Assembly: GCA_041744375.1 (NCBI GenBank)
Contig: JBGTLA010000143.1
Location: 1 to 12,514 of the forward strand
DNA from: JBGTLA01 sp041744375
GTDB taxonomy: Bacteria; Actinomycetota; Acidimicrobiia; Spongiisociales; ZC4RG35
Direction: 5' to 3'
DNA: 12,514 bases
Shown here: one piece after another, positions 1 through 5,083 of the stretch
Numbering within the stretch: the stretch's first letter is position 1
How the letters are laid out: every line of letters starts with the position of its first letter
The notes under the pieces: model-generated
The model's input: the letters and a program-made list of their open reading frames with translations, nothing else
Database searches by the model: none
Told to the model about the DNA's origin: nothing
Position numbers and translations under genes: made by a program

Positions 1-486
1 GGCGGCGTGATAGGTGGGCTTGGCGGTGTCATCGAGCCGAAAGGAGCGCATGCCGAGGCTCGAGGCCAGTTCGCCGAGAGGCGCCGCCAGCTCGTCGCCG
101 GCGGTCACGGCCGCCCATGACCCCGCCAGGGCCTCCGCTCCCCGCTCTGGGTCGGGGAGCGTCTGCAGGGGGTGGAACGACCCGAGAAGGGTGCCGCCGG
201 AGCCGAAAGGACCGAGGGCGGCAACCGAGGTGAAGCCCGACAGATGCACGACTGCACCGATGTGTCGAGAGACCGGCGCCAGGCGTTCGGCCACCGGCGA
301 GATGGCCGCGTCGGTGACGGCCACGACCATCAGGTCGGCGCCGGGAAGGACCGCATCCCAATCGAGAGGCGGCCCGAGGTCGGAGGCACGCCTCGAGAGC
401 ACTCCGACGATGTCGTGGCCAGCGGCGGCGGCGGCCAGACCGAGGGAGCCGCCGGCCCGACCCGGCCCGACGATGAGGAGTCGCAT
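1..486 (-). CDS. DUF2520 / Rossmann-like NAD(P)-binding protein, partial (N-terminal 162 residues; runs off the left edge)
   Basis: The frame opens with ATG at 486 and stays open to base 1, so 162 codons are visible and the C-terminus is outside the window. Residues 1-30 have the beta-alpha-beta dinucleotide-binding pattern with GPGRAGGSLG at residues 7-16. A HLSGF segment (81-85), SFHPLQTL (103-110) and a terminal DDTAKPTYHAA follow. This is the layout of the F420/NADP-oxidoreductase-like N-terminal domain joined to DUF2520, whose second domain begins around the YHAA motif. The family is usually annotated as a predicted dehydrogenase and is often encoded just before panC, so a link to pantoate or redox metabolism is possible but unproven; substrate unknown. 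No Shine-Dalgarno precedes the ATG (the leader reads CACCTCC). A TAGCCT hexamer lies 7 bases upstream, so the mRNA may be leaderless. The family call is firm, the function is not. Confidence 0.85.
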   Translation of the reverse strand, partial: MRLLIVGPGRAGGSLGLAAAAAGHDIVGVLSRRASDLGPPLDWDAVLPGADLMVVAVTDAAISPVAERLAPVSRHIGAVVHLSGFTSVAALGPFGSGGTLLGSFHPLQTLPDPERGAEALAGSWAAVTAGDELAAPLGELASSLGMRSFRLDDTAKPTYHAA

Positions 487-493
487 GGAGGTG

Positions 494-499
494 AGGCTA
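494..499 (-). promoter_or_regulatory. Candidate -10 box (TAGCCT) for a leaderless DUF2520 transcript
   Basis: Read on the minus strand, TAGCCT lies 7 bases before the ATG at 486, which would put +1 at or next to the start codon. It fits the actinobacterial TANNNT pattern. The start codon has no Shine-Dalgarno, which agrees with leaderless translation. No convincing -35 is visible. This is pattern inference only. Confidence 0.35.
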
Positions 500-530
500 C
501 CGCCGGCGCTCCCCCGGTTGCCGAATCAGG

Positions 531-583
531 CGCAACCCAGGGTTGGAGACGTCGCTGGGCGGTGGCTGGAACCCTGGGTTGCG
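531..583. repeat. 14-bp perfect inverted repeat with 25-nt spacer; possible terminator or transcript-end hairpin
   Basis: CGCAACCCAGGGTT (531-544) and AACCCTGGGTTGCG (570-583) are exact reverse complements, separated by 25 bases. Each arm also contains a short palindrome (AACCC-N-GGGTT), so each arm could fold on its own. The element begins just past the stop codon (594-596) of the small minus-strand gene and ends well before the next gene starts at 486. That position suits a transcription terminator or 3'-end stabiliser for the upstream transcript. No T-run follows on the minus strand, so it is not a classic intrinsic terminator. A binding site for a dimeric regulator is the other option. 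Confidence 0.5.
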
Positions 584-593
584 GTTGGTTCGC

Positions 594-926
594 TCAGGGC
601 TCGAGTTCGTGGCTGGTGATCACCGGCCACTCGGAGTCGAGACGGGCCTTCATGTCCTGGTAGCCGTCCCGTCGCTTCCAGAACTTCGTCTTCCACACCC
701 GGAACCGCCGGGGATTGCCTTCGTCGGGGGAAGTGTCGTAGCGGTCGTCCCAACGCTGCCGCCGCACGTCGGGAAGGGTGAGCTCGTCGGGGTCTTCGAC
801 CGCCGACAGAGCCTGGTTGGCGGCGTGGCGGACCCGGCGGTGCTCGCGCTTGCGCAGGTCGCGATCCGGTCGTGTCTCGTCGTAGCCGGGGATGTCCTTG
901 CGATGGTCTCGAGCCCGTCGTGCCAT
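594..926 (-). CDS. Small, highly charged hypothetical protein (110 residues)
   Basis: ATG at 926 is preceded by AAAGGAGGAG, an excellent Shine-Dalgarno 2-3 bases from the start codon, so the start is well supported. The product is soluble, with no signal peptide or membrane segment. Residues 1-35 are strongly basic and rich in Arg, His and Asp (RKREHRRVRHAANQAL, 25-40). The middle is acidic (EDPDEL), and the second half is rich in aromatics and basic residues (FRVWKTKFWKRRDGYQDMKA, 75-94). I do not recognise the family. The basic surface could suit nucleic-acid or ribosome contact, but that is speculation. It sits between the FolB-FolK fusion and the DUF2520 gene, same strand, after an 88-bp gap, with a 14-bp inverted repeat beyond its stop. 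That suggests it ends a transcription unit. The gene is probably real, with unknown function. Confidence 0.7.
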   Translation of the reverse strand: MARRARDHRKDIPGYDETRPDRDLRKREHRRVRHAANQALSAVEDPDELTLPDVRRQRWDDRYDTSPDEGNPRRFRVWKTKFWKRRDGYQDMKARLDSEWPVITSHELEP

Positions 927-930
927 AACT

Positions 931-978
931 CCTCCTTTTGGGTGGTCGGGTCCGGATTTCCAGTCCCGTTCAAGGAGG
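931..978 (-). promoter_or_regulatory. Ribosome binding site with a facing anti-SD sequence in the leader
   Basis: On the minus strand the ribosome binding site AAGGAGG (937-931) of the small gene is exactly complementary to CCTCCTT 34 bases upstream (978-972). The leader mRNA could pair the two and hide the ribosome binding site. The match is only 7 bp, so chance cannot be excluded. Confidence 0.3.
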
Positions 979-1014
979 GGCGCGCACCGCCATCACCCCC
1001 GAAGCTAGCAGCGT

Positions 1015-2355
1015 TCACGATAGAGAGCGTCTCCCCAAGGGGACGAGCCGCCCCCGGACACGCCGCCGATAGTCGCCGTACCCGCCATACGTCCCCAGGA
1101 GGAGGCGTTCTTCGTAACGGGCCTTGAACCACAAGAACACCGCCAGCAAACCAGTCGCGGCCAGAGCCCGGCTGGCCGCCAGGACGATCGACACTCCTAA
1201 GAGGATGAGGATCAAGCCCGTGTACATGGGGTGGCGAACCCACTGGTAGGGACCCGACTCGATCATCTCGCCGGATCGTGTCGGCTCGGGAAAGGGCGAC
1301 ACGTGCGAACCGAGGGCCGCCCATGACCAGGCGAAGATGCCCACCCCCAACAGGGCGAGGACCCCACCCAGCACGGCCGGCGGGGTCAAGGTGACCGGCG
1401 CCTCGGCCTCGAGGAACACCAGCACCCCGAACAGCGTCAGCAAAGTCACCTGGGCCAGGACCAAGACGACCGAGGTGGCGGAAGGCCCGGAAGGGGGCGC
1501 AGCGTCGGCTGCGCCCACCTTCACGACCCCTTGCTCGGCTACGTCCGGCAGACACTCGAAGGCGGTCCTGGCGCCCAGGGGAGCCGTCGGCCACACCTCG
1601 GCCATCGGCTCGACCACGAACCTCCGTTGCGCCGCTCTCGGATGGGGCACGACGAGACGGTCCGATTCGATCGAGATCGGAGTGCCGGCGCCGTCCACCA
1701 TCGTCACGAGGTCGAGGTCCAGGGTGCGCGGCCCCCACCGTTCGACTCGCTCCCGCCCGGCGGCATCTTCGATGGTGAGGAGGCGATCGAGGAGATCGTG
1801 CGCTCCCAGCGGCGTGTCGATCACTGCTACGGCATTGAGGAAGGGAGCCTGTTGGGGTCCACCGATCGGCGCCGTCTCGTAGAGCGACGAAACGGCCACC
1901 AGGTGTCCCAAACCGGCCACGTCTCGCATTGCGCGACGGATCGTCGCCTCTCGGTCGCCCATGTTGGATCCGAGGGCGACCGCAGCTCGGTTGGGCTCTC
2001 GTTGGCGAACCAGAGTCACTGTCACATCTTCGAACGGCACCTCGATGGGTGCCGCCGGCTTGTGGACGGTCACCGTTGCCCCTGCCACCCGTGGGTCATC
2101 GAGAGCCAGTTCCGCCACCCGCGCCGCCACCCGCTCGATCAGATCCCAGCGTTCACCCGCCACCAGCCGATGGACGGCTGCCGCCAGCCGGCCGTAGTCG
2201 ATGGTGTCGGAGAGGGTGTCGGATTCTCCCGCCGCGGAGAGGTCGAGCGCCAACGTCAGGTCTACCAAGAAGAGCTGGCCCTCGGCCTTTTCACGGTCGA
2301 GGACGCCGTGATGGGCGAAGACTTCGATTCCGGTTATCGAGATGGAGTCGGTCAC
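1015..2355 (-). CDS. folB-folK: Trifunctional-looking fusion: dihydroneopterin aldolase (FolB) + HPPK (FolK) + isoprenylcysteine-methyltransferase-like membrane domain
   Basis: One uninterrupted 446-codon frame carries three domains. Residues 1-118 are FolB, cleaving dihydroneopterin to 6-hydroxymethyl-dihydropterin: AHHGVLDREKAEGQ (14-27), DTIDYGRLA (50-58) and the catalytic-lysine segment TVHKP (Lys99). Residues 124-275 are FolK, which pyrophosphorylates that product: ALGSNMGD (127-134), the signature RWGPRTLDLDLV (206-217) and VPHPR (236-240). Residues 295-446 hold about three membrane segments (295-316, 324-347, 378-410), RHPMYTGL (374-381) and a tail with repeated Tyr/Gly/Arg, as in ICMT/PEMT-like S-adenosylmethionine methyltransferases. 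FolB-FolK fusions are known; the added membrane domain would tether the enzyme to the membrane. The start is GTG at 2355, overlapping the upstream stop by 4 bp (GTGA), so translation is probably coupled. An internal start near the GTG codons at residues 278-280 could also make the methyltransferase alone. The methyl acceptor is unknown. Confidence 0.9.
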   Translation of the reverse strand: MTDSISITGIEVFAHHGVLDREKAEGQLFLVDLTLALDLSAAGESDTLSDTIDYGRLAAAVHRLVAGERWDLIERVAARVAELALDDPRVAGATVTVHKPAAPIEVPFEDVTVTLVRQREPNRAAVALGSNMGDREATIRRAMRDVAGLGHLVAVSSLYETAPIGGPQQAPFLNAVAVIDTPLGAHDLLDRLLTIEDAAGRERVERWGPRTLDLDLVTMVDGAGTPISIESDRLVVPHPRAAQRRFVVEPMAEVWPTAPLGARTAFECLPDVAEQGVVKVGAADAAPPSGPSATSVVLVLAQVTLLTLFGVLVFLEAEAPVTLTPPAVLGGVLALLGVGIFAWSWAALGSHVSPFPEPTRSGEMIESGPYQWVRHPMYTGLILILLGVSIVLAASRALAATGLLAVFLWFKARYEERLLLGTYGGYGDYRRRVRGRLVPLGRRSLS

Positions 2356-2843
2356 TCGCCGTCTTGGGGAATAAGCGAGCGGCCCACGGGCCCCAAGGGG
2401 CGCCCCAGAATCTCCTGGATTACGGCGACTGCCAACACCGGATCGTCCAGCAAGCCCGAGGACACCAGATAGCCGCCCAGCACTCCCGCCAGGCTGTCAT
2501 CGATCACTTCCCGGTGGATCAGCACCCGGGCAGCAGGATCGGCTAACGCCTCGTCGAGGGCGGAATGGATCATGTTGCGGTCGGAGCGGGTCACCGGGCT
2601 GGACACCGGCACCGAATAGGTCTCCAGGCCGGCCTCGGCATAGGCCGAGGCGTTCTGGTTGGCGGGAAGGAGCGAGACGACGGCCCCGATACGTGCCTCA
2701 GCCACCAGCCAGTTGATCTCCTCCTCGCGACGCACCCGCCGGTGCTGGAAACCGTTGCCTCCGATGCGCTCGGACACGGCCAAACGATCGGCGATGACCC
2801 ACGTGAACCCCCTCGGTTTCAGTCCGGTGATCATCTTGGCCAT
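2352..2843 (-). CDS. Protein-tyrosine/dual-specificity phosphatase-like protein lacking the catalytic Cys and Arg (pseudophosphatase)
   Basis: The 163-residue product has the layout of small actinobacterial dual-specificity phosphatases: an N-terminal FTWVIADRLAVSERIGG (13-29), EEINWLVAEARIGAVVSLLP (41-60), and a core strand leading to the phosphate-loop position, VLIHREVIDDSLAG (107-120). In active enzymes that loop is HCxxxxxR. Here His110 is followed by Arg instead of Cys, and the essential Arg (about position 117) is Ser, so phosphatase activity is not expected. The helix after the loop and the C-terminal LGRPLGPVGRSLIP (146-159) look intact, which argues for a binding or regulatory protein, not a decaying gene. 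I chose ATG 2843 (GGTGG just upstream); TTG 2870 or ATG 2834 are alternatives. It lies 72 bp after folP and overlaps the FolB start by 4 bp, so it belongs to the folate operon. Confidence 0.65.
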   Translation of the reverse strand: MAKMITGLKPRGFTWVIADRLAVSERIGGNGFQHRRVRREEEINWLVAEARIGAVVSLLPANQNASAYAEAGLETYSVPVSSPVTRSDRNMIHSALDEALADPAARVLIHREVIDDSLAGVLGGYLVSSGLLDDPVLAVAVIQEILGRPLGPVGRSLIPQDGE

Positions 2844-2915
2844 GGCCACCAACGTTACCGACCCCGTCAAATCGAAGCCGGCGGGCGGACGCTCCGAGAG
2901 AGTGGCGCCGCTGTT

Positions 2916-3761
2916 TCAGGGTTTGGCGATGGCGGAGGCTATGCGGGCAGCCTGAAGAGAAGTCCCAACATCGTGAACCCGGACGATGGCCGCACCTCGG
3001 GCGATGACCAGGGCGACGACGGCAGCCGAAGCCACGTCGCGAGCGTGGGGATCCTCCGCCCCGGTGACCCGGGACAGGAACGATTTGCGCGATGCACCAA
3101 TCATCACCGGATAGCCCGTAGCGACCAGCTCGCCCACCTGGCGGAGCAGTTCCAGGTTGTGGCCGACGGTCTTACCGAAGCCTATGCCCGGGTCGATCAC
3201 GATCGCCGTGCGCTCGGCCCCGGCTGCTTCGAGCGCGGCGGCCCGGCCCACCAGGTGGTCCCTCACCTCGGCCACCACGTCGTCGTAACGGGGGTCCGCC
3301 TGCATCGTCGTGGGAACTCCCTGCATGTGCATGAGGACGACACCGGCACCGGCCGACACCATGGTCGCCACCATCTCATCGGTACCCGCCGCGGTGATGT
3401 CGTTGATGATCTCCGCTCCGCTGTCCATCGCGGCGGCGGCAACCTCGGGTTTGGTGGTGTCGACCGAGACGACCACTCCTTCAGCGGCCAGCGCCTCCAC
3501 CACGGGGAGGACCCGGCGTCTCTCTGTCGCGGAGTCGACCGGCGCGGCTCCGGGACGCGACGACTCTCCGCCTACGTCGATGATGTCGGCTCCGGCCGAG
3601 TGGAGTCGACGGGCGTGGTCGATGGCCTCGCCGGTGTCCAGATACAGCCCGCCGTCCGAGAAGGAGTCGGGGGTCACGTTGACGACACCCATGAGGAGGG
3701 GACGGTCGAGAAGTAGGTGGCGGGTGCGGGTCCGCCACCTCGGGGAGGGGACCTCAGGCAC
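2916..3761 (-). CDS. folP: Dihydropteroate synthase
   Basis: FolP condenses p-aminobenzoate with hydroxymethyl-dihydropterin pyrophosphate, the FolK product, and is the sulfonamide target. The 281-residue length is typical. Signatures in order are MGVVNVTPDSFSDGG (24-38), IDVGGESSRPG (61-71), SVDTTKP (99-105), an EIINDI segment (117-122), DPGIGFGK (190-197), GASRKSFL (222-229) and RVHDV (261-265). Together they give a complete TIM-barrel pterin site and the flexible loops 1 and 2. The start is GTG at 3761, inside the end of folE (8-bp overlap), which implies translational coupling. No other start upstream of the first strand fits better. It is a cytoplasmic enzyme with no sign of truncation. 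Confidence 0.97.
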   Translation of the reverse strand: MPEVPSPRWRTRTRHLLLDRPLLMGVVNVTPDSFSDGGLYLDTGEAIDHARRLHSAGADIIDVGGESSRPGAAPVDSATERRRVLPVVEALAAEGVVVSVDTTKPEVAAAAMDSGAEIINDITAAGTDEMVATMVSAGAGVVLMHMQGVPTTMQADPRYDDVVAEVRDHLVGRAAALEAAGAERTAIVIDPGIGFGKTVGHNLELLRQVGELVATGYPVMIGASRKSFLSRVTGAEDPHARDVASAAVVALVIARGAAIVRVHDVGTSLQAARIASAIAKP

Positions 3762-4335
3762 GGGTCCCGTACAGGAGCGACATCGCCTCAGAGCGGGTGG
3801 CCATGTCCTCGGCCATCGTTCCCCGCACCGCCGAGGTGACGGTGGAAGCGCCCGGTTTCCTGACTCCGCGCATCGACATGCACAGGTGCTCGGCTTCGAT
3901 CACCACGAGCACCCCCAGCGGGTCGAGTCGCTCCACCAGGGAGTCGGCCACCTGGGCGGTGAGGCGCTCCTGCATTTGGGGGCGGCGGGCGAACCCGTCC
4001 ACGAGTCGGGCCAGCTTCGACAACCCGGTGACGCGGCCCCGGGGAAGATAGGCGACGTGGGCCTGGCCGTGGAACGGGACGAGATGGTGCTCGCACATCG
4101 AGTAGAAGGGGATGTCTTTGACCATGACGATCTCTTGGTAGTGCTCGTCTCCGAAGAAGGCGTCCACGACGTCGCCGGGATCGTTGCCGACCCCGCCGAG
4201 CACGTCGGCGTAGAAGCGCGCCACCCGCTCCGGTGTCTCCGCCAGCCCCTCCCGATCGGGATTCTCGCCCACCGCCTCGAGGATTTCGCGCACGGCACGT
4301 TCGATTCGATCCAGGTCGACGGGGAGATCGCTCAT
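3754..4335 (-). CDS. folE: GTP cyclohydrolase I
   Basis: FolE converts GTP to 7,8-dihydroneopterin triphosphate, the first step of folate synthesis. The 193-residue protein has the family's core: LAETPERVARFY (31-42), the zinc and catalytic segment SMCEHHLVPFHG (79-90), GLSKLARLVD (104-113) and EAEHLCMSMRGVRKPGA (147-163). Zinc ligands by alignment with the E. coli enzyme are Cys81, His84 and Cys152, and the catalytic His is His83; all are present. ATG at 4335 is the natural family start but has no Shine-Dalgarno. A TAGCAT hexamer 9 bases upstream suggests a nearly leaderless mRNA. FolE is first in the folate operon and overlaps folP by 8 bp. It is transcribed away from the plus-strand repeat-controlled operon, so the shared 230-bp gap might regulate both. 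Confidence 0.97.
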   Translation of the reverse strand: MSDLPVDLDRIERAVREILEAVGENPDREGLAETPERVARFYADVLGGVGNDPGDVVDAFFGDEHYQEIVMVKDIPFYSMCEHHLVPFHGQAHVAYLPRGRVTGLSKLARLVDGFARRPQMQERLTAQVADSLVERLDPLGVLVVIEAEHLCMSMRGVRKPGASTVTSAVRGTMAEDMATRSEAMSLLYGTRA

Positions 4336-4344
4336 CGTGAGGTG

Positions 4345-4350
4345 ATGCTA
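4345..4350 (-). promoter_or_regulatory. Candidate -10 box (TAGCAT) of folE
   Basis: On the minus strand TAGCAT ends 9 bases before the folE ATG, which lacks a Shine-Dalgarno. It fits the TANNNT actinobacterial -10 pattern and would leave an almost leaderless mRNA. The -35 region, about TTCCGC, is weak. The prediction rests on position and pattern only. Confidence 0.35.
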
Positions 4351-4460
4351 GGACGTTGGTGCACAACAGCGGAAGCCTGGCGCCGGCGGATCGCAGTGCG
4401 AGGTCGTCGTCGACGGGAACCTGGCTGTTCCGAGGGCGAGTGCCGAGCTCGCCAGACCTT

Positions 4461-4504
4461 GCGACATCTTTATGACATTTGTATGACGTCATTTTGACAT
4501 TGCA
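4461..4504 (+). repeat. Four tandem 11-bp boxes carrying GACAT/GACGT (candidate operator iterons)
   Basis: GACAT occurs at 4463, 4474 and 4496, and GACGT at 4485, so the core recurs exactly every 11 bases, about one helical turn. Units 2 and 3 share ATGAC and unit 4 has TTGAC. Unit 3 contains the palindrome ATGACGTCAT (4483-4492). Sites on one face of the helix at one-turn spacing are what ribbon-helix-helix repressors often bind cooperatively, and such a protein is encoded 140 bp downstream. Autoregulation is inferred. The boxes lie upstream of and partly within the predicted -35 region. Confidence 0.6.
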
Positions 4505-4522
4505 CTCTCCAGCTGGCACAGT
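4494..4522 (+). promoter_or_regulatory. Candidate promoter of the microORF-RHH-toastrack operon
   Basis: A perfect -35 TTGACA (4494-4499) is followed after 17 bases by CACAGT (4517-4522), a weak -10 with 3 of 6 consensus positions. Initiation would fall near 4529, at the left edge of the nested dyads. The -35 is itself part of the fourth GACAT box, so a protein bound to the boxes would cover the promoter. Confidence 0.45.
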
Positions 4523-4527
4523 CCTTC

Positions 4528-4551
4528 ATGACATCAAAGTGATGTCATCAC
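4528..4551 (+). promoter_or_regulatory. Two nested dyads near the predicted +1 (candidate operator)
   Basis: ATGACATCA (4528-4536) and TGATGTCAT (4540-4548) form a perfect 9-bp inverted repeat around AAG. Overlapping it, GTGATG (4539-4544) and CATCAC (4546-4551) form a second dyad around one base. Both contain the GACAT core seen in the upstream boxes, in both orientations. The element ends 4 bases before the AGGAGG ribosome binding site. A repressor bound here would block initiation; as RNA, the hairpin could also affect ribosome access. Confidence 0.55.
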
Positions 4552-4565
4552 GATAGGAGGATGGT

Positions 4566-4646
4566 ATGGTGGTCCCGACACTCGACGCAGTGCACGCGCT
4601 CCTCGAACAGAGGTACCGCACCTACAAGAAGGAAGGCAAGTGGTGA
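4566..4646 (+). CDS. 26-residue microORF (leader peptide or microprotein)
   Basis: ATG at 4566 follows the ideal ribosome binding site AGGAGG (4555-4560) with a 5-base spacer, the strongest translation signal on the plus strand in this window. The frame encodes MVVPTLDAVHALLEQRYRTY plus six more residues (KKEGKW). The N-terminal half is hydrophobic and helix-prone, the C-terminus is basic and ends in Trp. Its TGA overlaps the GTG start of the RHH gene as GTGA, so ribosomes would pass directly from one to the other. It has no signal peptide and I do not recognise it. It could be a partner peptide of the RHH protein, a short toxin-like peptide, or only a translational leader that couples expression. 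Existence is supported by the ribosome binding site and overlap; function is unknown. Confidence 0.6.
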   Translation: MVVPTLDAVHALLEQRYRTYKKEGKW

Positions 4647-5083
4647 GGCTCGATCCGATCATGACCCAAATCGAAACAGCGGTCGACGCCCAGATGCGGA
4701 TGATGGGCGCCGAGGCAGCCGAGGCAGCGGTGGGTTTCATGGACGCCTTTCGGCCGGCGATCCGGGCAGCATTGCTCGAGGTGGCCCAACAGTCAGCCGC
4801 CGAGGTGAGCGCCCAGTTGGGTGACCGTCGGGTCGACGTTCGTTTGGGTGGCGGCGACCCCGACCTGGTCGTGTCGGCGGCCGAGGACCGTTCCCAGACA
4901 TCATTCGAGGATGAGATGGAAGCGCGCATCACCTTGCGTCTCCCCGGCGCGCTCAAAGGCGTGATCGAAGACGCCGCTTCTTCTTCGGGCGACTCCATCA
5001 ACAGCTGGGTCGTCGACGCCCTTCGCTCCAGCGCCCGTCGCAAGGCGAGCGGAACCCGCTTCGACGAAACCATCGAGTTGTGA
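4643..5083 (+). CDS. Ribbon-helix-helix DNA-binding protein (HicB/Arc-like), probable regulator of the operon
   Basis: The 146-residue product has an N-terminal helical, Ala-rich region (residues 5-58, many Met and Glu), a short strand segment DRRVDVRLGGGDPDLVV (61-77), an acidic linker, and a C-terminal ribbon-helix-helix domain, EARITLRLPGALKGVIEDAA then SINSWVVDALRSS (93-130). The alternating RITLRL strand followed by two helices with NSWVVDAL is the Arc/CopG/HicB pattern. Proteins of this kind are often annotated as HicB-family antitoxins, but no HicA toxin is encoded nearby. GTG 4643 is preferred: GGAAGG lies 6 bases upstream and it overlaps the microORF stop by 4 bp (GTG 4640 is possible). 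Its own stop overlaps the toastrack start, again by 4 bp. It is a probable autorepressor acting on the upstream GACAT boxes (inferred). Confidence 0.75.
   Translation: MRLDPIMTQIETAVDAQMRMMGAEAAEAAVGFMDAFRPAIRAALLEVAQQSAAEVSAQLGDRRVDVRLGGGDPDLVVSAAEDRSQTSFEDEMEARITLRLPGALKGVIEDAASSSGDSINSWVVDALRSSARRKASGTRFDETIEL

Noticed and set aside
650..1738. Minus-strand frame overlapping the FolK and methyltransferase region and the small gene
   Set aside because: It is a different frame of the FolB-FolK fusion; Arg/Gly-rich with no motif.
2565..3716. Plus-strand open frame (383 codons) over folP and the phosphatase-like gene
   Set aside because: It is antisense to clear folate genes and its translation is low-complexity.
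4561..4824. Alternative plus-strand start ATG 4561 with an 87-codon frame
   Set aside because: The ATG directly abuts AGGAGG with no spacer, and the frame is Arg/Gly/Ser-rich. ATG 4566 has the correct spacing.
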